Source: Paragonimus westermani
Taxonomy: Eukaryota; Platyhelminthes; Trematoda; Plagiorchiida; Troglotrematidae
Direction: 5' to 3'
DNA: 64,000 bases
Assembly: GCA_008508345.1 (NCBI GenBank)
Contig: QNGE01003570.1
Location: 1 to 64,000, forward strand
Shown here: one piece after another, positions 20,657 to 31,800 of the stretch
Position numbering within the stretch: the first letter of the stretch is position 1
How the letters are laid out: every line of letters starts with the position of its first letter
Notes under the pieces: model-generated
Told to the model about the DNA's origin: nothing
Seen by the model: the letters and a program-made list of their open reading frames with translations, nothing else
The model's database searches: none
Translations under genes and position numbers: made by a program

Positions 20657-21526
20657 TTGTTACGGGCTGAACTGAAAGAAAGGCAGCTTAATGCAGAAGT
20701 TGAATTACAGATGGTTTTGTTGCGAGCCAAGTCGGAAGTAGAGGAGGCTAGGCTAGACGCTGTGCTAGCTGACGAAGATGGGGATATCTGTGATGAGCAG
20801 GTGGAGGCAAAAAACAATGATGGTGTAAGTGAGCGGAATGCTCACATTCACAGGTTTCTTGATGACTGTGGGGCGCGGTTGAATTCGGTGACAGTCCGCA
20901 CCGCAGAACCAGTACCGAACTCGTCTTGTGCAGAGGTGGGCTCCGCATTAGCCCCACTATCTGCGACCTTGGCGCTGCCAAAGGTTGAACTTGGCTTTTC
21001 TGATAGCAACCCGATGACCTATTGGAGATTTATCCGCCAGTTCGAGAGCTATTTCGAATCTAAAGTGTCGGATGATGTCCAGAGACTCCTTTACCTGATG
21101 TATTACTGCAAGGGTCGAGCTAGGGAGTCGATAGATGAGTACGTCATGCTAGAACCCAGCGCAGGCTATCGCAGGGCACGGCAGTTGCTAAAAGAACTCT
21201 ACGGACAGCCCTATTTTGTCGCTAGATCTATGTTAGATGGTCTGCTGCCCAATGACAGGTGTGTAGGCAACAGCGTCGAAGCTTTGTCGCAATTGTCTAT
21301 ACGAATGCAAAACTGCTCTATTGCATTGGGTTAAATGAACCATGTGGCCGACCTCAACTCAGTAACAACGCTAGAGCGTATTGTGAGAGCTCTACCAGTT
21401 CACCTACAACATAAGTGGGCGGAAGCTGCGGACCGCATCTTTGGTATGGCACGAGAACCGTTCTTTGATGAACTGACCGCGTTCTGCGAGAGTTGCACGA
21501 AGCAGGTATGGTCAAGTAGTCATTGA
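20657..21526 (+). pseudogene. BEL/Pao gag, interrupted by one stop
   Basis: The frame is open from 20657 (and upstream without an ATG from about 20595). It has a charged helical start (ELKERQLNAEVELQMVLLRAKSEVEEARLD), then the Pao capsid-like domain with LPKVELGFSDSNPMTYWRFI, RQFESYF, RLLYLMYYCKGRARESI and LLKELYGQPYFVARSMLDGL. A TAA at 21332-21334 interrupts it, and the same frame continues at once (MNHVADLNSVTTLERIVRALP) to 21526. Gag assembles the particle in which reverse transcription takes place. A zinc-knuckle-like segment follows at 21627-21896. Confidence 0.85.
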
Positions 21527-21626
21527 AGATGAACGGAAGGAATCGAGGACAGCGCATTCGTGTGGGAGCAGCTGGCAAGTTACTAAAAGAGGCCGAGACC
21601 GGGTCAACGACCCTCAAATCAGTTGC

Positions 21627-21896
21627 GTGTTGTGCCCTCAGAAGCATCTTCTCGAGGCGTGTGATTTTCTTCTAGCCATGAGTGTACCCGTGAGATGGGA
21701 CAGCTTGCGACGGCTTGAATGTTGGTTTGTTTGCCTCATATTACACCAGCGAGCCTCAGACTGCAGGGTCAGGGCGCGTTGTGATGCTGTCGGCTGCGGC
21801 GGGCGTCACCATATCCTGCTGCACCGCACGCACACAGAGCCCGTGACCGAGACGGGTAGTGGACATCAAGTTACTTGTAATATGGCTGGCAATTGA
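21627..21896 (+). pseudogene. BEL/Pao gag zinc-knuckle segment
   Basis: The frame reads VLCPQKHLLEACDFLLAMS, then RRLECWFVCLILHQRASDC, and then CDAVGCGGRHHILLH. This matches the paired Cys/His knuckles of Pao gag-pol proteins (pattern C-x2-C...H...C and GCGG-x-HH-x-LLH). It ends at a TGA at 21894-21896, and the protease continues in the same frame from 21927. Confidence 0.75.
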
Positions 21897-21926
21897 AAAG
21901 CATAGAGGGCTGGGCGTGTAGTACCA

Positions 21927-22760
21927 GTGAAAGTCGACTCGGTACACGGTCCAATCTTAAAGTATGCGTTCATAGATCCCGGCTCCGACACCACTCTAGT
22001 GAAAGAGGATCCAATCGAGAGTATCGGTATCGTTAGTACTCAGTCCACCTTGTCCGGCACAACGGTGAACGGGTTAACCACCACCCGGTGCAAGAATGTC
22101 CGCCTGAGGATTGTTTCCTTAGGCAGACAAGAGACAGTCAACATCAACTATGCTTATTCAGTGGCCGATCTACCCCTACGACCTGTTCCGTCGATAAAGG
22201 AGGGAGCCCAAAGATGGCCACACCTGAAAGATCTTCTGTTCGACGAGATTCACGACGCAAAGGTGACCATCCTTATCGGATGTGACGTGCCTGAAGCTCG
22301 CTGGGTTATGGATCAGAAACTCGGGAAGCGCGGGCAACCTTATGCAGTCAGATCGTTACTTGGCTGGGTTCTTAGCGGCCCTCTCCGAAGAAAGCCGTGT
22401 GAAATTGTCTCAGTTAATTGCGTCTGTCATGATGGAACTAATCCGACAGAGATGGTCACCAGGTTGTACGATAAGGAGTTCAGTGATAACCTGACATCCG
22501 AACCGTCTCTTTCACGTGAAGACCTCACAGCTCTGTCGATCGTGCGTAATTCAGTGAAGCTAGTCGATGGGCACTATGAAGTGCCTCCTCCATGGCGGAA
22601 TGTGACGAAGGTTTGGGGCAATAATTACGCTTTGGCTTCAATAAGATTGTCGTGTCTGCGCAAAAGATTTCCGCAGGACGAAAATTTGCGGCTACAGTAC
22701 AGCGCAGTCATTAGCAGCCAAAGTGACAAATGTTACGTAGAAGAGGTTCCTAAGTGCTAG
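21927..22760 (+). pseudogene. BEL/Pao aspartic protease and start of RT
   Basis: 277 codons. The DUF1758-type aspartic protease begins with YAFIDPGSDTTLVKE; the motif is DPGS where D-S/T-G is usual, so Ser/Thr is Pro at the catalytic triad. ILIGCDVPEARW and SLLGWVLSGPL are typical of Pao proteases. The RT starts near residue 215 with GHYEVPPPWR and NNYALASIRLSCLRKRF. A TAG at 22758-22760 interrupts it, and the frame then continues into 22806-23177. The domains are clear and function is very unlikely. Confidence 0.85.
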
Positions 22761-23487
22761 CCTGAGCCAATTTGCCCCAGGCAGCGGTATCTACCACAAC
22801 ATTCCGTGGTGAATCCTAAAAAACCGGGCAAATTACGAGTTGTTTTTGATTGTGCGACCAAGTTTCATGGTTACTCGCCGAAAGATAGACTCTATCAGGG
22901 GCCGTATATTACCTCTAAGCTGGTAGGCGTGCTATTCAGGTTTCGAGCAGAACCTATTGCCGTTGCAGCAGACATTGAGGAAATGTTCTTGCAAGTAAGA
23001 ATACCTGAGAATTATCGGGGAGCGTTCCACTTCCTTTGGTGGGCGGATAGTAATCTGGACGTGCACACAACGGAGTATCAGATGGGCGCGCATCCTTTCG
23101 GAGCTAAGTCCTCCTCGTTCTGTGCTAATTTGCCCTACGTCAGACAGCCGACGATTATGGGCACCTGTTTGACATGACGAAGAGAACAGTGGAGGATAGC
23201 TTCTACGTCTATGATTGCCTCGCGTCACTGTGAGACGTTGAGGCCGCCAAGCGACTCGTAACGCAAGTTTGTGGTCTGCTTTAGAAAAGAGGTTTTCGGT
23301 TGAGGAAGTGGGTTTCGAACAGCAGAGAAGCGTTGGATACCATCCCTCCATCAGAGGTCGCCGACCCTTTGCGGGAAATTCGGACTGAACCCTTACCGCT
23401 TGGTCGTACCCCAGGTGTTCAATGGGACGCAGAAACTGATTGTTTTGTGCTGAGTTTCTCCCTACCAGATAAACCTATTACCGGATG
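22761..23487 (+). pseudogene. BEL/Pao reverse transcriptase, palm mutated
   Basis: 22806-23177 has KPGKLRVVFDCATKFHG, LYQGPYITSKLVGVLFRFR, VAADIEEMFLQVRIPE and FLWW. The next part changes frame near 23130-23140, giving LRQTADDYGHLFDMTKR, then SFYVYDCLASL and a stop. The catalytic box is YVYD at 23204-23215 where Pao elements have YVDD, so a metal-binding Asp is lost. Further on, KRGFRLRKWVSNSREAL and LGVQW-like LGRTPGVQWDAETD (to 23487) are the region that joins RT to RNase H. The enzyme cannot be active. Confidence 0.9.
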
Positions 23488-23851
23488 AGGCTTGTTGTCA
23501 TGATTGTCCACCCTATACGATCCCTTAGAATTTGTCTCACCATGGTTACTGCCAGGGAAACACTTGCTGCAAGCACTATGCCAAGAAGGTCTGGGTTGGG
23601 GCGAACCAGTTAATGCTGTCAACCAACGTAAGTGGGAAGACTGGTACAGTGGCCTGCGCAACCTAAGCGATCTGCATGTCCCCCGCTGTGCACGACCTGG
23701 TAAAACTGTCGATCCTGTGAGCGTGGGACTGCACGTCCTTTGCGATGCTGACAAGGACGGTTTAGTGCGGACTTCCGTGGTGAGGACTAAGTTCGGTGTG
23801 GTAAAGCGAGATATCAGACGTCTGTGCCTTTTGGAGGAAGGAGTGACGTAG
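23488..23851 (+). pseudogene. BEL/Pao RNase H region joined to post-integrase motif
   Basis: The frame begins with STLYDPLEFVSPWLLPGKH, the start of the RNase H-proximal region in Pao pol, and continues to about WYSGLRNLSDLHVPRC. It then passes directly to VRTKFGVVKRDIRRLCLLEEG, which in intact Pao polyproteins lies after the integrase. The RNase H active site and the whole DDE integrase are therefore missing, consistent with an internal deletion near 23690-23760. Confidence 0.8.
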
Positions 23852-24148
23852 GTGGTATGAGTGCAGCCGACATCTAGTCTGTATTGAGTCATGGAGAACG
23901 GCTTGTGCCTAAACTCGCTTTTCAGTGTCGGATATTCAAGGAGCCCAAGAAGTGGGAGTCATGGTGAAGAGCTTTCATTGCATAATAATTCCTTGGGATT
24001 GGTGTCGCGCCCTAAACCTGATAAATTTTGGGTCCGAGGTTTTCGAGCTAGTGACTAGTTAGGTTGGGAACCAGAGCTGAGTGGAATCGCCATTCTGCGG
24101 GCGAACTTCGGTCGTGTTCGGATTTTGTGGCCCGGTGTATCAAATTTT

Positions 24149-24623
24149 TGAACTACAATCATATGAAAATCCGACCCAACCCAGTTCCCCTAAATAATCA
24201 CCTCTCTGCATTCAACATCACCTGTTTCTGGACGTTAATTGGACCTTGATCTGGACGATTTGTTCTGTCACGTCAATTTGATGATTGTGCGAATAGCCAA
24301 TTGTCGGTCATTTTACTTTACTTGAGTGATGTGTGCACCCCCTTTTTTGGAGCTTGGCTCATCCCCATTGTTTTGAACTTGTTGACTGCTTGGAGGAGTT
24401 CTTTTGGGTATGAATGCCTTATTATGTGATTATAGTTCATGTTTATCCCGTTCGGCAGCAAATTGTAACCCATGCCCCGGAAACGATCCGTTGATCGAAA
24501 CTGTTGAGGTTGTATAAATATTCCCTTTGATAATTTGTTCAATAGTACCGTGGCATTACGATCCAATCTTGTTTTGAATATTTTGGATCATCGGTTTATC
24601 GCTACGCGTTGATCACCGTCTTC
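24149..24623 (+). repeat. 3' LTR of BEL/Pao element
   Basis: Direct repeat of 20000-20474 with three substitutions. Immediately beyond it (24649-24670) lies TTTTTGGCGACAACACAGTG, which resembles a primer-binding-site region and may belong to another LTR element. Confidence 0.9.
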
Positions 24624-24771
24624 CTGTACGTCGTACAGTGCTACATTACAAGTTTTTGGCGACAACACAGTGAAGGCAGGAGGCCGGATAAATTGATCCT
24701 CAAAGTGTTCCGCTGTAACCTTCGGATGTATTGTGGATGAGTGTGTCATCTGCCTCGCTGATAACGTTCAC

Positions 24772-25514
24772 TACTACCCTGGATTCTAGTCCCTAAATCA
24801 CAGTAGACATCGACATTCAAGGAGTTTAACGTTCATGCGACGGCGGTCTGCTAACCTATCTGTTTTAGTGTGCGAACTTCAAAAGCACCTATATTCTAGG
24901 TTTGAGCAAGGGACGAGGGAGGCCTGAGGCTGAGTTGTAAGGGACGAGACTTACCGGCATAATGTTACCATGATTAACCATATCCTTTGCGGGACCAGCT
25001 GAATAATTAACAGAAATGGAGGTCGGGAGGGGCCTGAGAGCTAAGTTTGATTGGATATTGGGAGAGGGGTCAGTGGCAGCATGTTTTCGTCCATCCACCC
25101 TGCTGTATACAGCAAATAGAGTGACCCGGTTTATACTGCAAGACGGTCGATGCAATATGGAATTACTGGTGTTGTAATTACTCATGGTCATATGTAGGTT
25201 GAGATACTGTCAGGACGCCTAGGAGAACTATTAGAGTTCTCAACCAAAGCCTTTGGTTCAAAAGCCTGTACCGCAAGGCAGCAGGTGAGTGGCAGTGTAC
25301 GGGAACTGGCACCTTTTCCGGAAAAAGATGTCAACCTTTTTCCAACCCTCAACCTGGAGGACCAGGACACTGTGTTTTGTCAGACATCTGCCTACTGGCC
25401 TACCTGCCATGTGTGACTGTCGATTTGGTCACCACACCGTCCAGTTTAGCCCAACAGGTCATCGAGATGTGCAAGCCTTCACACCGCGTCAAGGCGCAGT
25501 CTCGTTATGACGGT
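24772..25514 (-). mobile_element. RTE relic fragment, second copy
   Basis: A nearly identical copy of 1510-2252 (offset +23262), covering the N-terminal segment and the very start of the endonuclease of the RTE-like LINE on the minus strand. It shares the disabling frame changes of the left copy. It ends about 310 bp upstream of the SERGEF start codon. Confidence 0.9.
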
Positions 25515-25822
25515 GACGACATCGCACTTTTGCCCTTTTGGGTTAGTTGTTCCTTCAGGAGGTATTTATTTGTTGATATTTCTCGTGTGTGCGTAGTCAG
25601 TGATTCAGGCCTTCAGTCCTACTCGTTCCTCGGTTTCATATATGGAGTTGTGTGGTAGACAAGTGTCGGTACCGGCTACCTGTGTGTTAATATCATGTTG
25701 TGGTTGCCGCTGTTACTCATTCAAATATCTGTATAGTGAACGAGCTTTACTCTGACGTATCCTGGTTTCCTTCGTTTTCAGGTTTTGTCTCATTTCCTTG
25801 TGAAAATGAACGTCCTGGTTCA

Positions 25823-28800
25823 ATGATGGTTAGTCCGTCAAAAATGTTTGCGTGGGTTAGTTTTTTCGCGTTACTTTGATGTCTCGAATAACTCAGGGCG
25901 CAAATACTCATGGTCAGTTAGGAACTGGGGATACTACCGACCGGTTCGAACCGGAGTATATAGAAGGTGTTAATGTTTCTGTGGTTACAGGTGGAGGGAG
26001 ACATTCCGTTCATACAGATGTTACGTACTTTCGTTTAGGGTTTAAATACGCTTCTTTTCCAGGAGTTGATGTGTACACTTGTGGCTCCAATTCTGCCGGA
26101 CAAGTTGGGCGTGAAAATTTCCCTCTGCATTTTCAGAAAATCGGCATGGAGTCTAAGTATCCCGTTGCATCGGTCATTTGTGGGTGGGATTTCACATTTG
26201 TCCTACAAAGTGATGGAGGTTTATTTGCTTTCGGATCAAACGCTCATAATCAACTCCTGTGCAATGATATCCGGCGGATTTCAAAACCGGTAAGTTCATT
26301 TTGATCCGTTTGTCCATTTCATAGATTCGAGCAAGTTTACCAACCGTTCGATGTGTTGCTGCTGGCCTGCGACACGTGGTTGCTATTTCTGGTAACAAAT
26401 CAAATGGTGGTTTAGCTATCGTTTCAATGTAGCTTCAAATGAAGTATTGTTATGGGGATCGAATCACCGTGGACAACTGGGTACTACTGCATCCAAGACT
26501 ATTAAAAACGGTCCTGTTTGCCTGAAGTTAGACACGTCCCAGGGTTGTCCGGTTACTTGCTCTTCAGGTGCATATCATTCTGTTATTTTGACAGGTTAGT
26601 TGTCAACATTGTCTGCTTACTTTTACGTAAACTTTGTAATCCGTCTGCTTATCATTCTGGCTGTTTTTCTTGTGCATGTCTTCCCTTGTCTGCTCTCACA
26701 CTGTAGTTGGAAATAGTGTGCTCGTACACTGCCTACGAATGTGGTTATCTGACTTTTTTTTACAACGAATGTATCTGATTGCTTATCCAATCCAAGCAAA
26801 TAAATTTTTGCCGTTGCTGATGACACATTCAGTTTTGTTTATGGCACAGATTAAGCCTGTAGTTATATTTAAAAAATTATCCACTCGCTACACGATAGCA
26901 TTTCATCAAAGCGCTGGGAAGACCTACCGTACGGGACGAAGGCATATCGCTCATTCTCGTTTGTGTACTACATGAAGCACTCAGTTATATGGATTTAGTA
27001 CATAGCGAGAGGAACGAATTAAATGAACTTTTGACGAATATGTTCAGGTTGTGACAACCGGTTTTATTGCCACGATCACGCGATTGATTGTGTCAGCATC
27101 TCCTGCCAGCAGAAAGCTGCTGCGTGACATTTGATCAATCTCACTTTGATACGGTGGCTTGCTAACACTGTGAGCTAAGTGAGGTTGTCGGCCGCGTGAC
27201 TTGTTGAGATTGGGTCTTTTGTGGTCGAAGATGGTAGCCTTCTCCAGAATTGGGATAGCAACGTGGGTTGGGTCATTTTCTCCGCTGACTGCTTTGTGGG
27301 TATGCCCTGCCTTCCTCCGTCGCAATTTTTGGTCCGTTCTTCCAATGCATACGTCGCCACAACTGCAGATGAGCCGGTAAATGATGTGAAAGCCAGTGCT
27401 TTCTGCTGCTGAGCAGTCATACTAACAGATGGAATTTTTGTAAGGGGAGAGTAATAGCCACAATTCCACAGTACCATTTATGACTCTCCTCATTCGCGCC
27501 GATGACGTACACGCATAACTTAATGCGTACGCTTTTTGCTGTAACGAAGAGGCTATTCGCAACCGATTGCCTGATTCTTTATAAGTAAGAGTTCCTATGG
27601 AGTGCTGTGCTTGTTTAGGCTTATTTGGTGAATTTGGTCTTACTCCATTGTAAGTAGCGAGTAGCTAAAATTCAACCTCCAACGACCTATTAAAGTCTTT
27701 GCCGACTTTTTTTTCACAAACATGAACGATTTACGTCGGAAGTTGTGTGTTATTCATATCATACCTGTATTGTTGCGGGATCACAGCTGTCACTTCCTAT
27801 CCATCGTTGTTCTGGTCGTTCTTTGGAAACATTCGTCTCATTGTTTACCAGTTCATCTGCAGTTAACGGAACGAACCGACGCTTGTGACGGAGCTGGTTG
27901 GGGCATATTCCCAAGTGACCAGTGGGACGATGACGCAACGTGGACCGACCTCTGAATTTCGCATTAAGAACCTAACCTCTTCAGCTACTAATTGCTTGGT
28001 CCTTACAGGTAGGTGCTTCAATTGCAGCACTTCGCACTGATTGAAATACCGGACAGCTTCAACGGCTAGTTGAGATACTTTCAACCTCAAACTTGTTTTG
28101 CAGTCACTATAATAGATTTCTTTCGATTGGGCTCACCTTGTGATTTGAATGTGTATGCTATTAAAACTCACTGATGAATATCTGAAAAAATGCTATTCTG
28201 TAAAACGTCTTTTCATGTTTTTACAAGGCTCCCTGTTTTCTTTGGGGCGTTTGCTACACTGAAGATTTTAACATTAGTTAGCATAATCGAACACCATTCT
28301 GTTTTGATCATCCTTCATATCCAAGTTTACTTCTGCTGACTTTTTCCGGAGTGTCCTATTGGATTTATGTTCAACCCTTTTTAAAGCTTATTATTTGTCC
28401 TTGTGAATGTTACGATGTGTACTAGGTCTACAACTCGTAACTGTCAAGCTGCTACATTGTTCATCGTCAGTATTGGCATTGTAATGTACCAGTTTGCCAC
28501 TTACGTTTCAGATGCAGGATTCGTCTTTATCATAGGTGAGCTGAGGTATTTCGGAGAAGATGGGAATGTTATTATTCGAAGCAGTTCGGGCGATTTACCT
28601 GCTTATATGTTCACTCCTGATTCGTTTGGTGGACGCCCGATAGTTCAGACGGCTTCTGGCTGGAGTAATGTGCTTGCACTCACTGGTAAGTTCATTGTGG
28701 TCGCGAATCTCTCGATACTTGTTACAAAACGTCTGTTTCTGTACAACTCCTTTCTATGTCGCCCCCACCTAGGTTGCCGTGTTGTTCATCATCTATTGAG

Positions 28801-31800
28801 ATCCACTGTTAATGTTGTCATCTAAGTGAAAACCGTCCTGGACGCACCTACCCCGTGGGAAAGTCAGACAATCATCTCATCTTTCAGTAATATTTTCCTT
28901 AGTATCAAGCCGCTGACAATCACTTTTCGCAGCAAACATATTACATCCGAAAAACTGCTGACGTCAACGACCAGTTTATTACTTGAACTGGTGCATACTG
29001 TACACAGGTTCACTATTATTCGTTTGCATTCAGTGATTGTTTTCATCCTTATACAATCGATCAGTACGTTATTTTGTACTTAGTCCGGTCCACAACATCG
29101 GCCGACGATTATCCGTATGCTAGACTACTAATTTGTAAACGAATGGAACGCTCCTCAGTGTACACATTCGCAAACTTACTAACCAGTGATGTCGCGGGTA
29201 GCCCGTTGCATAAAGTCTCGACTGGTCACGTGGAAGTCAGTTATAGAGAAGTGATTGCAACACCATACTAAAAAAAATAGCTTCAATGAAACTATGTGGT
29301 CACGCTGGTGGGAGACTGTAGTAGGTGGGCGTTTAAACTCCATTCTTGTTCCACGTGACAACTAATTCGGCCGTCTTTGTGTACCGTCCATACTAGTAGG
29401 TTCCACAGTTTTTTTACCTGGTCAAGATTAGGTTTGTAAACTGACAAGTCTAAAATCTACATTCTTCGAAGATGCAGTCACACTTTAATGGTTACTGCTT
29501 GTGATTTTGGACGTTCTTCTTTAGGGCTATTGCACCTCGCTACTGGGACTGAACGGCAATCGAAAGTGTTCTAGAGTCGGAACACAAGAGTCGACACCTT
29601 CACTACCACCTACCACGGTCATTTCTTTCACTTTAAATGCTAAAGACGGTCCCTGTGCGATCAGTGAACTTCTGTTGTTAATGTATAAACCGGAGCACAC
29701 TTCCATCCAAATATCATACCAATCGTGTTTCAGTGCATCAGGCCCGTGCGGAGTAACTATTGTTTATTCCGTCAAGGCAAACGAAACGTATGTGACGAAC
29801 TCGGGGAGCTTCATTTTCAGCTTGTTATAAGCAGTGCCGTATCTGCCACCGATTTAAAAAACGTTTTCTCACTCCTCAACCACGTGGTACTGTTTAATTT
29901 CCGTTGTATGGCTCCGGCGGGGACAATGCATTTGGATGCCTACTTGAGTTCTGCATTTCTGATTGTGTTTGGAACTGGCCATTCTGTGCGCGCGAATGAC
30001 ATCTGACCTGCGAAATTATTTGTTGTCAGGCTAAGTAACGAAAGCACACACTATTTCCAATGGCTGACATACCTCCCCATCCGTCGTAATTAGTGCGATG
30101 CCAGCTGCCTTGTTGGCACCTCTCGCGCGGTATGTGTTCATGTTTAAAGTTTTCGCTCCCTCTTTCCGGTCTTTCCGACGTCGAGGACTTCAGTTATCTT
30201 CAGTGCATGCGTCGTTCTCTTGAATTCACGCCATACAGATTTTTTTCGGCACTTTTTATTGTGCGACCAACATAGTGTTAATAGATTTGGCTGCTTTGAC
30301 GTGGCTTCTCATCGTCCTCTTCCCTTCGCTTTTCTTATGCTATTTGATTTTCTTGATTGGTCCATGAATGCACTTCCAGCCCTCCGTTTGACTAACTGCG
30401 TTCACTGGGATACTGTGTTATTCCCCTCTTTCCTGATTGGTCAGTTCTCTTTCTCGTGGGCTAGTGTGTTTAGAACAAGCGCGAAAGGAAGTAATAATAA
30501 CAGGAAACCTGGTCGCATGACAGTGAGTTTACACCAAGCACATCAACAAGAAGACTGGTCAACTGTAGTGTTACATTAACGGTGACGCATATCCGGTTCC
30601 CGTGGCATCTGACATAGACGCGACTGCTTAACGGTGAGCCAGCGCTTCAATTTGGCAGCGTCGTAACGGTATGGATTGGCTATACACTCCACAATCATTT
30701 TTCACTGGTCTCCATCGCTCGGTTGCTGTTCCACTTGAGAAGCCTTTTTTCAGTGACTTCAGACGCTTGTAACTAAGACGAAACGCGGTAGATATGATTC
30801 TGTCGAGCGAAGTGACTGTATAATATTGTCGGGGTGCATAGGAGATGAAGACAGACGCTTGACGTTTCTATGTCGACATACTTAACGTGTGAATTAATTA
30901 CCAGTTACATGTGGACTGACTTTTGCCTTCGCTCATCCGTTAAAACTGTCATTTCCTGAAATGAAAGCAATTAAAACAGCACTGACCACACTTAACAATC
31001 TGCGATAAAAATCTACTCGATTCACCACTTATCCAAACTCTGACACACTAGACGACCTAGCAAGGGACCATTTTGAGCATCGCTTTAAGACACCACATCG
31101 GGATTAGACGAACAAATCCACTGACTTTGCCTGTGCCATTGAGGTCAACCAGTCACTGACTCTTAGTTCTTTGGTACTGGTGTACATCTGTAAATCCAGA
31201 TTCTTGTCTCATGAATAACCGCTACCTACTGCAACCAGTCCGATGTTTTCTCCTTATTACTTACATGTATGGTTTCAATTCATATACGATTTCGAGGGTT
31301 ATTGGATGTTCCTAACTCGGAGTACTACATAATCCCACTAGACATTTTCCAGACATGAAACAGTAGTAAATTGTAAAAATCTTATTTATCTTACAATCTC
31401 TGCCTTCCTTATCGGTTGGCTTTCCTTTGCTTATGACTTGTTTATTCTGACTCCTTTTAAACAACTTTTACTCAAGTGCTCACTATAACAGTTTCGTTTC
31501 TGCCTATGAGTACCATCCTGAGTGTCCACTTCATGGACATACCGGTTCGCTGTCGTAACCGACGTTTGCTGGCTGTACCTTTCCGCGAATTACTGGTTGG
31601 CCTCATACCAAGAATTTCGTCCGGTCTTTCTTAGCTCGTTCCACTGCTGTTTCATTACTTTACCTGTATAAGAAGTTTACGATCCTACAGTGCTGTTAGC
31701 TTCAGGTGTGCGCTTTGTAACTCATTTTCCTGCGTCGTTATTTGAAGGCTGTCAAGCCTTCTCTACTATAATCACCTACCTGGTCAAACGGCTTATTTCT

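Larger units (their letters stand above)
20000..24623 (+). mobile_element. BEL/Pao LTR retrotransposon, young LTRs, defective interior
   Basis: Two direct LTRs (about 20000-20474 and 24149-24623) enclose a gag-protease-RT-RNase H remnant in the order of BEL/Pao pol. By eye the LTRs differ at three sites over about 475 bp (99.4%). The interior has several in-frame stops, at least one frameshift and a catalytic RT substitution. It also lacks the integrase core, since the sequence jumps from a post-RT segment to the short motif that normally follows integrase. At about 4.6 kb it is shorter than the usual 6-8 kb. The LTR ends are approximate, with TG taken as the left end, and no target-site duplication was recognised. 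Confidence 0.9.

Noticed and set aside
26020..26062. Ordinary GT-AG intron in SERGEF
   Set aside because: Removal shifts the frame of all downstream exons; kept as a finding instead of a modelled intron.
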